A DNA stretch of 64,000 nt from Ctena decussata (lineage: Eukaryota; Mollusca; Bivalvia; Lucinida; Lucinidae), in assembly GCA_963989385.1 (NCBI GenBank), contig OZ022509.1, positions 76,778,667 through 76,842,666 on the forward strand, in the 5' to 3' direction. A program made the position numbers and the translations under genes. The notes beneath the pieces are model-generated. The model saw nothing but the letters and a program-made list of their open reading frames with translations. It searched no databases and was not told the DNA's origin. Positions 1 through 11,310 of this stretch are shown in pieces. Position 1 is the stretch's first letter; every line of letters starts with the position of its first letter.

Positions 1-409
1 ACTTTCTGATACCGTTTGTGATGTAAAAATATGTTAAGAAAAAAAGAAGTAATTAAGTGATAATGAACCTTTCCCTTATTACTCGTATATGTCAAATTGG
101 CTCACACCTGTAGAAGTGCTAGTACGCAGTTTCTTCACTATGAATGAATGGAAATTTGGTGATATGGGAATACAAGGGAACGTGGACTTTTAATTGAAAA
201 TGTTATATTTAAAAGGAATACTTTTATAAGTACATGTATTCCTTTGGATACAGATAAACCCTTACAAGGCCTCAATCATAAGCACAAATAACAATCTACC
301 GTAACTCAGTCCATAAAATGTCATCTTGAATAACAATTAAATCCCACATGGAAACATAATTAAGAAAACAAGAGTTGTCAGAAGACAACAAAGCGCGCCT
401 TACAGGAGC
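1..409. other. AT-rich spacer, nothing recognised
   Basis: Low-GC spacer with no convincing exon, RNA gene or repeat boundary. The only longer open frame, on the minus strand at 296-511, overlaps the start of the tandem array and has no domain-like composition. Confidence 0.5.
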
Positions 410-1015
410 TTGACTCTCACAGTGCTGGTGGTATTGAAAGGCTCTTGTCCAAATGTATGCGGGTGTCAAGTATAATGATTGCCTTCCATATAGGGACTGA
501 GAAATATGCATGAGTCAGTGAAGCATAAAACACATCAAATATGTACATGGATGGCAATGCTAAAATGTTCTTGTCCATATATAAGTGTGTGCCAAGTATA
601 ATGGCTCTAACCCCTATAGGAAGTGAGAAATATCACAAAGTCAGTGACGCGAATCATAAAGTCATTGAAGCAAAACTATAGGTCCAATCCATACATGGAT
701 GATGGTGTTCAAATGGTCCTGTCCATATGTAGGTGTGTGCCAAGTATCATGGCCCTAACCCATAGAGGAACCGAGAAATATCACAAAGTCAGTGGAGCGT
801 ATCATAAAGTCAAATGAAGCATAAAATACACTCAAATCCATACAAAGAGGATGTTTGTCCATGTGTAAGGGTGTGCAAAGTATCATAACTGTAACCCATA
901 TAGGGACTGAGAAATATCATAAAGTCAGTGAAGCGTAAAAATGTAGGTCACTATCCTACATGGTTGGTTACACTCTCATGCCCTCATCCAGATGCAAGTA
1001 ATGACCATATATCAT
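410..1015. repeat. Tandem array, four diverged units of about 125-150 bp
   Basis: The phrase GAGAAATAT followed by CA.AAGTCAGTGA recurs near 498, 624, 772 and 908. Each copy is preceded by a TGTCCATAT..GTGTGTGCCAAGTAT block and a CTAACCC.ATA block. Spacing is about 126, 148 and 136 bp and units are well diverged. The layout is like the tandem cores of pearl-type elements further along, but no (ACGG)n microsatellite or terminal hairpin is visible here. Confidence 0.75.
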
Positions 1016-1017
1016 GA

Positions 1018-1205
1018 TTTTAACCCTTATACAGTAAAGCCAGAGAAAAACTTGACATAAAGTGCAACTGATGTGCACTAGCCCAGAGAGAGGTGTGCAC
1101 ATGACTTTGAGTAAGCTCAGAGACACAGGTGCACTCGACTTTGCGACCCAAGTGCACTAGACAAATTTCCAATTCAGCAATCACATGTGAATTCAAGGTG
1201 CACAT
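1018..1205 (-). repeat. Dispersed repeat, inverted relative copy near 11.67 kb
   Basis: Read on the minus strand this stretch ends in TTTTTCTCTGGCTTTACTGTA. A near-identical end closes a stretch at 11,672-11,794 on the plus strand. Both are rich in GTGCAC/GTGCAA words. The match weakens away from that end. Family unknown; possibly one end of a pearl-like element. Confidence 0.4.
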
Positions 1206-1989
1206 TCGTGTTCAGTATATTTGCTATAAACCTACTCTACAGTTCTTAGTTCAACATTGTAAGACACCATTTATTCATGATTTTTCTTTTTTACTTTGTT
1301 TTTTATTTATCTATTTCATTCCGTCTTTTTATATAACCAAACATATCAAATTTGATCCTTTTATGTCATTTGAAGTCTGTAATCACCATCTATTTATTAA
1401 TGAATACCAATCAATCAAAAATAATGGTAAAAGGTTGGGATAACTACATTAGATAGAACATTCTATCAAAGTAATTTAAAGGTGCGCAAACAATGATTTT
1501 TTCTAATACCCCCTTCTTTAATTGGTCAACAGTTTTTCCTAGTGACATAATTATGAGTAGGTGGAGAGAGAAGTGCCATAATATTTAAATGTATATAATG
1601 CGTTATTCCCAACACACTTCTTTAATGCTTTTGTTGTTATAAGACAATAGATGATGACAGCCAGACAGAAGTAACTTTCAGGTAATTATTTATCTAATTG
1701 TTACCTTATTTATTGCAGAGCACCTCGTTTAGTAATGCTCATTTAAATATGTTTATTTTAGTATATCGATGTTTTGGAAGAGCTTGCTTAACGCGGTGTA
1801 TTTAATTCTTCCCGTTTATTTATTTATATTTCAATATATTTATTTAAACGTTACACAATTATAATTTGGCTTATTATCTCTATCACTATTTCCGAAGTAA
1901 TTACAGAAATTTGTGGACTTGTATATATAAATTTATATCTTACAACTCTATAGTCACTGATTATCTATCTGACAAAACCATGACATTCC
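1206..1989. other. AT-rich spacer
   Basis: Strongly AT-rich, with runs such as TTTATTTATTTATAT. A frame at 1129-1443 is open but is hydrophobic low-complexity sequence with no motif. No splice-bounded exon is seen. Confidence 0.45.
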
Positions 1990-2155
1990 CTGTCCGCCAA
2001 GCGAAGACGCATTTCAGCCTGGGAATCCGTCCAGTCTGATCAGTCTCTGCTGTGCTCATGCAGTCAGAGAAGATTCTGATCAGCCTCGGTGGATGCCTAG
2101 GCTGATCTGAGTCTTTGCTGAGTCATTTTGTTGGATCTGTCACGCAGCGGCTCGA
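1990..2155. mobile_element. Diverged palindromic MITE of the GAGCCGCGACAC family
   Basis: Contains AGCCTGGGAATCCGTCCAGT, CTGATCAG and GGCTGATCTGAGTCTTTGCTG, the internal signature of the MITE family found intact at 34.0, 54.0 and 62.2 kb, and ends in GTCACGCAGCGGCTC, a decayed copy of the family terminus. The left terminus is not recognisable, so this is an old or truncated copy. Confidence 0.6.
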
Positions 2156-3027
2156 ATGAGATGGATTTGAATAAGGCATCTGTCAATACATGTATCCTTG
2201 GGCAAGAAGATTTCTTGTTTGTGTAAATGTTTGATTACTGTGTACTTAAAGGTCTGGATTTTGCTCTTCCAACCCATAATGGAATCTCCTCCAATAAACG
2301 GGTAATAAGAATATCGAATGCATCTCTTAATCTCCTCATTATTTGGGTCATTGCTGAGACCGCTGCCAGCTTCAGGATTCCCGGTGTTGTATATTCATTA
2401 ACCAATCCAGTAAAACCTAAAAAAATGGATATCAGAACCATATATTTTGGGGGGAAAAACATAAAAATAAAAAGGAGAAAATGCAAATAAAATAAAATAA
2501 ATAGAAAAATAGAATTGAACTGTAAAAGGTGATTTAGAAGAAAGAATTTTGATATATGTAATATATTAATATTTTCTTGTATATCACTTACAAATCGTAC
2601 TTACTTTACTTTTTACCAGTTTACATATTTTGGCCATTATAATTTTCAATTTTAATATTATCAGCTTTTTAATTCCTTATTTTAATTTTATTTATTTATT
2701 TATTTATTTATTGGTAGTTGAAATTTTCTGCAATTTAATAAATTTACAATTTTCAAATAATCCCAAGAAAAACAATGCAATTTGTAAAGGTAAAAGTTTG
2801 TTTCAAGGCTCGCTGCATAGATCCCTAAGACTTCAATTAGATTGTGAAACATATGTTTTGAAAATCATTGATAATCAGCTTGAGGAAATAAGTTTAAAGA
2901 TTCAAGCAAGGTATCTGTTATTGATTTCCCTCCACTAGTCCGCATAAAGACATAAGGTATAAAAAATAATACAAATGAAAAAATCTACAAAGACATCTTA
3001 ATTCTCTGTATCAGATGTAGTGTGTAA
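2156..3027. other. AT-rich spacer with open frames on both strands, no gene called
   Basis: Frames of 87 codons (plus, 2227-2490) and 83 codons (minus, 2235-2486) mirror each other. The minus frame contains a mildly exon-like stretch (KLAAVSAMTQIMRRLRDAFD) but no family I recognise. The rest is (TTTA)n-like low-complexity DNA near 2,690-2,710. Confidence 0.35.
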
Positions 3028-3238
3028 CTTCCAGTGCCGGGGCGTCCTACTGATTTGGAACATTGTAGGGCAAGGGCGTACTGTGCTTGCAGTAGGTGCG
3101 GGTGGGGGTTGTTTGGACATTTTTTTCTCTCGTCCATCATTTCTCTTCTTTCTCCCTCTCTCTGGGAGACGGCCCGATATAGACTGAAATACTGTCTCAA
3201 AGGGCCGTTAAACCCAAATCAATCAATCAATCAAAACC
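3028..3238 (+). mobile_element. SINE family B copy, (AATC)n tail
   Basis: Shares its body with 31,018-31,166 and 31,175-31,403: CCAGTGCCGGGGCG near the start, GTGCTTGCAGTAGGTGCG in the middle, a pyrimidine-rich CTCCCTCTCTCTGGGAGACGG block, and GGGCCGTTAAACCCAAATC running into AATC repeats. The shared 3' end and short tandem tail support a SINE. The 5' head is too short or decayed for a convincing tRNA box A/B call. Confidence 0.7.
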
Positions 3239-4489
3239 ACCAACTCAAACTGTATTCAAGGCCGTCGCGGCTGATCCGAACCGGCCATGGCCGGACCACT
3301 GTTTCGACAAGCATAATATGAATCTAACTCCCCCCCCCCTCTTTTTTTCCATTTGTGTTCTCTTTCCCTCATTTTTTAAATCTTAACTAAGAGTGTTCGG
3401 AAAACACCAACCCTTTTTCATAATAGTCGATGAAATCTTGTTATCAACCGGAGTCAACTATTGATAAGCCTGAGGGTGTGAAGCGAAGTGTCGGCACACT
3501 TATACAAACAAACAAACAAACTTTATTCAGCAGAATTAAGCAAAATACATTGCTTCTAGCCTACCATGGTACAACAGTAGTGAAATGAACATAGACATAT
3601 TTTGTAATTAAAAGAGAAGCTTTGGTTGCAATTGATTATCGGGAAAAAACAGTTTTTACATGCATTTTTTACTCATCTAATTCATTTCTTAATTTATTTG
3701 AAAAATACATACATTTCGATAGGTTCAAAATTACGTTTTTATTTTTTGATGACATTATTTGATCAAATTTGTTTAAAGTTGGCTATTTACAATAATACGG
3801 TTTTATATATTTTCTGCGTAAGTCTATATAAAGTGGACATACCAATAGAAAATGATATTATACAAACATTGCGATCGTGAAACAGATATCTGTGTGATCG
3901 AATTAACTTACTAAAGAATTTGCTTGATGAGAGAATTTAGAGACACTTCAACTATTTGCAGGGGTAGACATACACGTAGTTGTTTGCAGTGCTTCAGATA
4001 AGAAGGGGTGATAGGGTAATTTACAGATAATTTATCACATTTCTCCATAGAAAAACAAGTTGTAAGCCCTCATTAGAATCGATTCACCGAGACGGTTCTA
4101 ATAAGGGGTTGCAGTCTGGAACTCTGTGATGCTTTTTCGAAATTTTGCAGAAGTAAATTGTCGTCTGCCCTCTTGGTGCTTAGAGGGTTTATAAACTCAA
4201 GGAGGATTTTGTCCACTTTTGGTGACTAGATACACTTTCAGGGGAAGCAGCTCTTATCATTTTCATTTTGTTTCAATATACATGTAGGGTTCAACCCCAG
4301 AAAGAATTGAAGTGCGCTCCTATGATCAAATTCTTTCCTATATGTGTTTATTTTGACTAGGAAAGCAGACAAGAAAGTCACAAAAGTCGTCCGCCTTTGA
4401 AAAAAAAAATGTAGAAACACGTACTAAAAATGCAGGAAAACATGATAGACTAGTAAACTGTCTTTAGCCTTGCAGACAAGGCATCTCAT
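3239..4489. other. Spacer, no gene seen
   Basis: AT-rich DNA with a C10/T-rich tract near 3,330-3,348 and a CAAA tandem run near 3,507-3,524. An imperfect palindrome (TTAGAATCG ... CGGTTCTAA) lies at about 4,074-4,102 and resembles the perfect palindrome at 33,333-33,357. Open frames at 3626-3880 and 4238-4420 are chance frames. Confidence 0.4.
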
Positions 4490-5020
4490 ATTTTGAAAAA
4501 ACGAAAACAGCGTAATTTGCAAATAGCGTAGATCCTGACTCATAATAAGCCTACACTGTTTGCCCTCTAGTCTTTGAATTCTTATCCATTTCTTTAACAT
4601 AGCGCGAACAAACGAAAATAGCTGAATTTGCAAATAGTGTAGATCCTGATGAGGCGGCTCATAGTGGGCAACTTCATTTAGATCTGCACTGTTTGCCCTC
4701 TAGTGTTTGAATTCTTATCCATTTCTTTAACATCTAAAGCGCGAAACAAAATATGAAAACTGCTGAATTTGCAGAGAATGTAGATCTTAATGTAGCGGCT
4801 CATAACCAATTGAATGAACAGCCTCATCTAGATCTACACTGTTTTCTATATAGTCTGTGAATTCTTATCCATTTTTTTAAACATCTAGAGCGCTATATAA
4901 AGAACGTAAACCGCTGAATTTGCAAATAGCGTAGATCCAGATAATGCGGCTCATAAAAAGCAGCATCATCCAATCTACACTGTTTGCCCTCTAGTCTACG
5001 AATTCATATCCATACATTTC
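4490..5020. repeat. Tandem array, about four units of 130-150 bp
   Basis: The motif GAATTCTTATCCAT (last copy GAATTCATATCCAT) recurs near 4,576, 4,708, 4,858 and 4,999. In each unit it is accompanied by TTTGCAAATAG.GTAGATC and CACTGTTTGCCCTCTAGT. A half-copy of the GAGCCGCGACAC MITE end (AACCACATTGTTGG..TCGTGTCGCGGCT) follows at about 5,030-5,066. Confidence 0.7.
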
Positions 5021-5223
5021 AATTCTGCGACAACCACATTGTTGGTTTTTTCGTGTCGCGGCTAATTTCTTTCTGACTTTGTTTACTTAAGACGCCACAG
5101 AAGTGTGAAACACATGTATCTACTCAGTTTTAGAGTTTATTGTTAAAACAACAGTACAATAAACTAAGATCCAAAAGGGTAATGAAAGTAGATTTAAGAA
5201 CAAGCAAACAGATTTATCTTTGA

Positions 5224-5295
5224 ATATGCTTGATCCACAACTCATTGTGTTAGTTTTGTATATGCTTGATCCACAACTCATTGTGTTAGTTTTGT
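5224..5295. repeat. Two exact 36-bp tandem copies
   Basis: The 36-bp unit starting ATATGCTTGATCCACAACTC occurs twice back to back (5,224-5,259 and 5,260-5,295) without differences, so it is a young duplication. It produces the repeated peptide in the minus-strand frame at 5120-5311, which is not considered a gene. Confidence 0.85.
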
Positions 5296-5309
5296 CATGA
5301 TTCAAGATC

Positions 5310-5695
5310 AAATAAAAGAATAAAATAAAGTTGATAGTTTAATACTTTACAATACATGTCTTTTCTGATACTTAAAATAGATTATTATAATATTTCAATC
5401 ATCTTCTATGATATTTAGAATAAATTAGGTGATAGGCATCATTTTAATTGTCTTCTCAAAACTGAAAGAAAGAATTAAAGACAGAAAAAATACACAAATT
5501 AAGATAATTTTCACATATGCAAATAAAAGTAAAAACAGAAAGACATCAGAAATTAACGCTAATACAAATTTAAAATTCTTATATTTTCTTTAAAATAAAG
5601 TTGATAGTTAATAGCTTACAACACATGGCTTCTCTTTTACTTTAAATAGATTATTACAACATTTTATTTTTTTTCTGTTATATTAAGAATAAATT
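5310..5695. repeat. Old tandem duplication, second copy split by the 5.65-kb element
   Basis: AAAATAAAGTTGATAGTT opens two successive related blocks (about 5,321 and 5,591). The first runs on into ATTTTAATTGTCTTCT and AAAGACATCAGAAA. The second is interrupted at 5,695 and resumes at 11,348 with the same ATTTTAATTGTCTTCT and AGACATCAGAAA words, up to about 11,545. The split dates the transposon insertion after the duplication. Confidence 0.7.
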
Positions 5696-6202
5696 TACGG
5701 AAGCGTATATACGCCACCACTTGCTACATAAATATGCTAGCAAAATTTAAGTTTTTCGCGCTTAATATTTTATTTGTTCTCTGCATATTATCTGTCTTTG
5801 TGAAATGTTTAATTGAAAATGATCATAAAATGTATGACAACGCGTTTAAATATATTGTCATTTGCCTTATTATCTCGAGAAGTCTTGATGTTATCTTTTA
5901 TTGCTATATATTTACTATTTTCCCCCAAAATATTGATGCACAAATATTAACGCACCGCACCGCACTGGGGTAAATAAATTTATTATATACCTATCAATGA
6001 TACACCCTTTGAACTGTCTGTTTTCTGGCCATCTGATACAGAGAGCCGTATCAAACTGACGTTTTCTGAATCCGTATCACTATCCTTTAAAACGAGGCTA
6101 ATTCTGAGTTCCCGCTTCAGGTGCGTCATTTGTTAACGTGAATCGTAGAAACGAGAACCAGAGAAACGGGACTAGTGATGTAACGTCAATAAACACGTCA
6201 AA

Positions 6203-7393
6203 GAGACGTTCTCAGTTAAGCTGGGCCATTCGCGGAAAAAAATGGCCATGTATACAACCATGCCAGAATTCAAGAAAAAATCACGACCATAATGCTCATT
6301 ATATCTGCTTGAAAGCTTTAAAATATAAATTTTCAGATAATAGTTTTAGATTATGGAATACCAACGATGTTTAGAGACATACCCTAACAATTCGAAAAGG
6401 CGTATTTCATGACGCTATTTATATACGTTGAAGGACGATTTCGCATACGATTTCTTTTAAGTGCGTAACATTGCACATTTACTTATCTACTGACATTTGA
6501 TTATTTCGGCTGGTTTCAATTTAAAATGTTTTTCTTTGCTTTTTGGAAGAAAGGTGTTTTCTATGAAGCGCTACTTAATCTAATGACGTCAACGCTTTCA
6601 AAACGTGGCCTTAGTGACGTTGTGACGTAGGTTACGTGTGACGTAGGTTACAGTACACACTTTTTAATGTTTTTATACCATTTAATGTTTCAATGCATGA
6701 AATCTAAGCACACCATCTTGTAGCTGTCACTAGGCAAGATTTGCACATGAGTTTCAGAGCGATTGCTTTGCTCAGTTTTATGAAAAGCCCGTGACGTAAG
6801 GTTACATTCTTACAGAAAAATGCTGAGGTAATGTATTTTGAAGTCGAGTAAAATATACAAAATTGAGCAAATTTGCACAAATGATATAAAACATTGAGGA
6901 ACACATATTTCATCGTGTGATCTTGTAAGTTTTATGATGCCGGACCATTTTAGTTAATACATGTATCATGAATTTACCGCCGTGACGTAGGTTACATAAA
7001 ATTTGCGACATTAGTTCCCAGTCTCATTTCGTAGCTAAATCTACCCTTTAGATATTGTTTAAGCACGGAAATATGTAAGAAATCACCTGAATTTAATAAT
7101 GGAACTCGATTTTAAGCTGTGATTTACCGTTTTTAGCCGTGCGGCGTTCATATCTATGCAACGGCAATATTGCGACATTTAAAAACGTCGCCTTTTAAAC
7201 AAGGGTATCGTTATTCGAACCAGTGTTAAAAATGTCTAACAAAACGCATGCATGTCTTGGTACTTTTATCTACTTCTTTAGACAGAGGGCTACTTGTCAG
7301 AGGGTAAACAGGACCGTTATTTTTTAATTTAAAGAAAAGTAATGCAAAGGACAAAATTAATAGCTAATGGCCCAGCTTAACTGAGAACGTCTC
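6203..7393. mobile_element. 1,191-bp non-autonomous element with 28-bp TIRs, nested in the 5.65-kb element
   Basis: Positions 6,203-6,230 (GAGACGTTCTCAGTTAAGCT...) are exactly complementary to 7,366-7,393. CAAA flanks both ends (6,199-6,202 and 7,394-7,397), suggesting a 4-bp target duplication. The interior has no domain-bearing ORF; an open frame at 6138-6374 merely crosses the left end. It carries four copies of GTGACGTAGGTTAC. Confidence 0.75.
6622..6995 (+). promoter_or_regulatory. Four copies of GTGACGTAGGTTAC (CRE-like core)
   Basis: Exact copies lie at 6,622-6,635, 6,638-6,651 and 6,982-6,995; a copy with one extra A is at 6,791-6,805. The TGACGTA core resembles bZIP/CREB-type sites. 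Whether they bind anything is inference. They may simply be subterminal repeats of the host element used by its transposase. Confidence 0.4.
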
Positions 7394-7400
7394 CAAAGGG

Positions 7401-7500
7401 CGCGGAACGACGGCTCAGTCGGTAGCGTTTGTCTTACGACTAGCTATATACCTTTGCCGCGCAGGTTCGAATCCGGGTCGATGCAGTGTGAATTGTTGAC
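7401..7500 (+). repeat. tRNA-like SINE head, decayed
   Basis: A box-A-like GGCTCAGTCGGTAGCG at about 7,412-7,427 and a box-B-like GGTTCGAATCC at 7,464-7,474 are in tRNA order, but no full cloverleaf or CCA-adjacent acceptor stem can be drawn. Best read as the head of a tRNA-derived SINE, not a working tRNA. Confidence 0.5.
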
Positions 7501-7527
7501 TGTTATCTAAGGTATATAATAAACAAA

Positions 7528-7687
7528 TTATTATAACAGTAACTTGATCTGGCGCACTGTATCACGTCTCGTGGATGAGCTCATACCATCGGATCACCCT
7601 CGACGCAAGCGTCTCGGGTGATCCGATGGTATGAGCTCATCCACTCGACGTGATACAGTACCCCAGATCAAGTTACTATTATAATAA
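7528..7687. repeat. 160-bp near-perfect hairpin (palindromic MITE)
   Basis: The left arm (ATTATTATAACAGTAACTTG...GGATCACCC) and right arm (GGGTGATCC...CAAGTTACTATTATAATAAT) pair almost throughout. The pairing continues into the centre, GACGC-AA-GCGTC at about 7,593-7,604, leaving a 2-nt loop. Only a few mismatches occur (TC/TC, and one extra base near the GATCTGG junction). Confidence 0.85.
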
Positions 7688-8155
7688 TGTGTATGTACCG
7701 CACCGCCGAAGATTTCCGACCCCTACCAAACTTTACGGACGCTACCGTTATCACTGCTTCCGAAAATGTATTGATTCAGTAAAATAGTTTGTTTATTAGA
7801 CATGTTTTAGTATCTGAAATATAAAAAATATGATTTCATGCTAAGACTTAAATTTCCCAGCCACACAAAGGATTTATGTATAGGATCCATTCTTTTAAAT
7901 TTAGGGTAACATACACAACAAAGTAATCCCTTTTTTTTATCTTATTTCATTTCGCAGATGTAACTTAATTAAACTAATACCACTAGACATCTGCTTATAT
8001 GTCTCTGTAATTAGGAATATATCGGAGAACAATAAATTCAGTCAAAGAAGATGTGGATGAAGATCAGCCTACCTTAAAGACAAATGCAATGTTCCCTGTC
8101 ATTTATGATATTTATGTTCACTCAAAGGCGGTACTTTTGATATGGGTTATTTCTA

Positions 8156-8240
8156 CTGTACGTTTTGTGTGTTTAAATGTTCTTTTGATATGTGCTATTA
8201 TTTCTAGTGCACGTTTTGTGTGTTTAAATGTTATTATTCC
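8156..8240. repeat. Short tandem duplication, about 65 bp
   Basis: CGTTTTGTGTGTTTAAATGTT occurs at about 8,161 and 8,211 with similar upstream sequence (CTTTTGATATG.G.TAT..TTTCTA.TG.A). Two diverged copies; it explains the repeated peptide in the plus-strand frame at 8053-8247. Confidence 0.55.
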
Positions 8241-8350
8241 ATTATAAGTAGTCAGTTCAAGGTTAACTTGATAAAACTTGTGCTGTTGAGTGAAGAGAGA
8301 AGGGCTGGTACTCCCATATTAAGTTAATTCGGGTATATACCGCGGAATTG

Positions 8351-8389
<39 letters not shown>
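8351..8389. repeat. (AC)n microsatellite
   Basis: About 18 uninterrupted AC dinucleotides. Confidence 0.95.
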
Positions 8390-8391
<2 letters not shown>

Positions 8392-10067
8392 TTTTTGAGT
8401 GTTGCCCAGCCACTTAACTTTCGTCGAGATTGACAATGACACATTCTCTCCCTTCTGCTGATTCAAGCTTAGTGGCGGAAGTATATGCGCGCAGTACTCG
8501 TTAACTGCTTAGGCTGTCTTGGCCGACACAGGAACTGACCGGGTCGACATGACTTTAGTTGTTTACTGGGCCTTTAAACCTCAACAAAGTCAACTTAACC
8601 CACCGTTTTGTCAGTGACAAGTCGCTCCCTAAGATTTAAATCTTACGCAGCACATATACGTATACCACTTTTATATATGAGTACCCCCATTCCCCACCCA
8701 CCTCGGGGTATTGTTCCCAGTTAAGGGTCCAATAAATCTCAAGGTAGTGAGACGATGCAGCAGGTATATATGGCAAGCCGTTTTACTATTTATAATGTAT
8801 AGTAGATATCTTATATAGTATACTGAAGGACTTTAGAACGCACCATTTTACATCCTCTGTTACTTCTACGTGGCTGATTCGATGATTTTTTCTTAATCAT
8901 ATTATATGTTCACACGCAATGAGCTATTGATTGCCATAAATTGGCTTTGCTACTGCTGTTTATTCTGACGTTACCATGACGTTAGTTTTTTTCAACAATT
9001 GGCATCTTGCAGATGGGAGTTTAATTTGATTTAAAAACAAACAACTTTAGCTGGTAGCCAGATGTCTTAACTAATGGGAAAACACAAAAAGTTTCGGAAA
9101 TTACCGTTTATTTACACTCCTTTTCGCAGCGTTTCTTTGCTGACGTCAGCCACAATTTTTCAAACAGTAATTACAGGTTCATGGCGTTCGATAATGACAC
9201 GATTCTTTTGTTTCCTGTGCAATACGTTCAGGACTATCTGATGAGACTAAAAGATTTCGATTATTCATGTTCCTTAGGTTACAAACTGCCAATTACGTTA
9301 AAAAGTAAAGACGTGACTTAGACGAAATGAACGTTGTCAGAGGCCTAAAACTTCATGATTTGATTTTGTCTTGCCTACTGCATTTGAAAACTGATATTGG
9401 TTTGAAAACTGTTTTTCGCTCATAATGTAAGGTATCGTTACTCTGTGATTTTTTAAATTGGGGTTGTCTCAGAATTCTCGCGATGTCCCGGCAACCATAA
9501 GTCTCAGCTTTTTTATTTTCTTATTGAATGAAAGTCAACTGACAGCACTTTTTAATTCTGTTTTCACAGAATGAAAATGTTGGGCCTGTAACAAGATATT
9601 GCCATTCTAGTAAGTGGTGCGTTTCTAAAGTCTCTCAGTATATATTAGATCTCTAATATGCCGATTAAGATATCTAATATGCCAAACATATGAGACATCT
9701 TAAAATTCTATATAAGAAATCTGATATAAGATATAAAATATATTATGTAAGATACCTTATAGATAAAAGAATATCTTATAAAAAATAAGATATTTTATAT
9801 AACATATAAGATATCTGATATAATAAATGAGATATCTACATTCCAGAATAAATAGTAAAATGGCTTGCCATAGGTATAGTTTATTTTCATGGAAGTTATC
9901 CTGTGACAAATAAACATTTCTTGGGTACCATGTGCCTCCTCGACCACTGATAAAACGTCTTTTCTGAGTGGCCTTGTAGCTCCTTTTTGATACCGTCTCA
10001 TGACACTGTATAGGAATGGACATTTCAAGTCACAATTTAAGAGTTTAAACTGTTAACTTACAGTTGA
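8390..10067. other. Spacer inside the 5.65-kb element; AT palindrome-rich tract at 9,640-9,840
   Basis: No domain-bearing frame. From about 9,640 to 9,840 the DNA is a low-complexity run of ATATCTAATATGCC / AGATATCTTATA words, many of them self-complementary. The 77-88-codon minus frames at 9757-10028 read into this tract and end in I/Y-rich low-complexity peptide, so they are not called. Confidence 0.45.
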
Positions 10068-10424
10068 TTTTACCTCATTGCAGCTAGTGTCGTGTGGCGG
10101 CCGTAAAACCCGTACATCATCTATAGTGCAGATTATATTTTATTTTCGTCCTTTGAGATTAAAGGTAATTTTTTGAGAAATCTGAAAATTTAGATTGGTT
10201 TAAAGTCTTATTCTAAATCATCGTCTTTTATACCATTTGGACCCTTTTTGATAATAATCAGTCATTGAATCGACTGCCGTATTAAAATTAAGAAAATACA
10301 GTATGCTTTTGTCTGGTTTCGTCACTAGATATTGTCAGGGTCACTGATGAGGCTTTATTAGCCGAAACTACGTAGTCTTGCCCATGTAACTTCTTCTGAA
10401 TGTGTTCTCTGCTCTTGAAGGAAC
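10068..10424 (+). repeat. Dispersed repeat of about 355 bp, inverted copy at 59.8-60.1 kb
   Basis: Shared blocks in order: TTTACCTCATTGCAGCT, TGTGG.GGCCGTAAAAC, GTACATCATC.ATAGTG, ATGAGGCTTTATTAGCCGAA, ACTACGTAGT and AGAGCAGAGAA (reverse in the other copy). The 59,766-60,136 copy is the reverse complement with many substitutions. No ORF; an unclassified transposon-derived repeat. Confidence 0.75.
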
Positions 10425-11310
10425 TCTTACAGATTTTGATTTTACCCCTACTTTCCTACTGGTACGCAAACTGCCATTGAACTGTGGTCGAGCAGTAGTT
10501 TTTAGTTTAAACAAATAGCGAACTTTTATTGTTTAAGGGAAATGATTTTGACAATTGCTAGATCTTATCTGAATACAGAAAAAAATATTGATCTTCTTTC
10601 GTCTTATTGCGTATAATTAAATCGACTAAACGGAAAAGACATTCCGCATGCTCCTTTTTCTTCGCTTATGACAATAAATTTATTAATCTGAATGAGATAA
10701 AGAGTAGCAAGTGGACAAAAAAATTAGCACCGCTCCTAACATATATACCACGATGCATATTTCAAAAAGCAACTGGCAAAAATAGTGTCATAAAATGAAA
10801 AATATTAGCACTACTTATTATTTTTTCAACAAAGGGCATTAATACTGTTACAAAATAAAAAAGGTCTCGAACTGACATATATAAATTTATCAATACGACA
10901 TATTCAACTATCTGAACGAAATATGATTTTCTCCTGCTTGATATTTTATATTTTTGAAGGAAATAATACAATCATTCTACTCCGAAGACAGAAAGTGATC
11001 TGTGAAGACGCAAAACGTTTTCGTGCAAAATGGTAGTTTTTAATTAAAGGCAAAAATATTGCCACAACACATATATGGCTATATACTTTTGGATCATAGT
11101 GAGGTACTTATTTATCAAAATCAGATAATCATTTGCCAAACAAGACAAAGTTTCACACACTGTTTTCTTTTATTTGTCTGTCAACATTAAATTGAGACTA
11201 ACGGTGAAAATAATGATCTAAACGCACTATGTTTTAACATTATTAATATTATCGCAGTCAAGCCACTTATTTCTGGCATTTTCGTGAGAAAAACATATTT
11301 TTCTGGCAGT
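10425..11310. other. AT-rich right part of the 5.65-kb element
   Basis: No recognisable gene. A 63-codon plus frame (10607-10798) and a 69-codon minus frame (10762-10971) are AT-driven. Confidence 0.45.

Noticed and set aside
2227..2490. Plus and minus frames of 83-87 codons as a gene
   Set aside because: Mirror frames with no recognised family, no supported splice sites and AT-rich ends.
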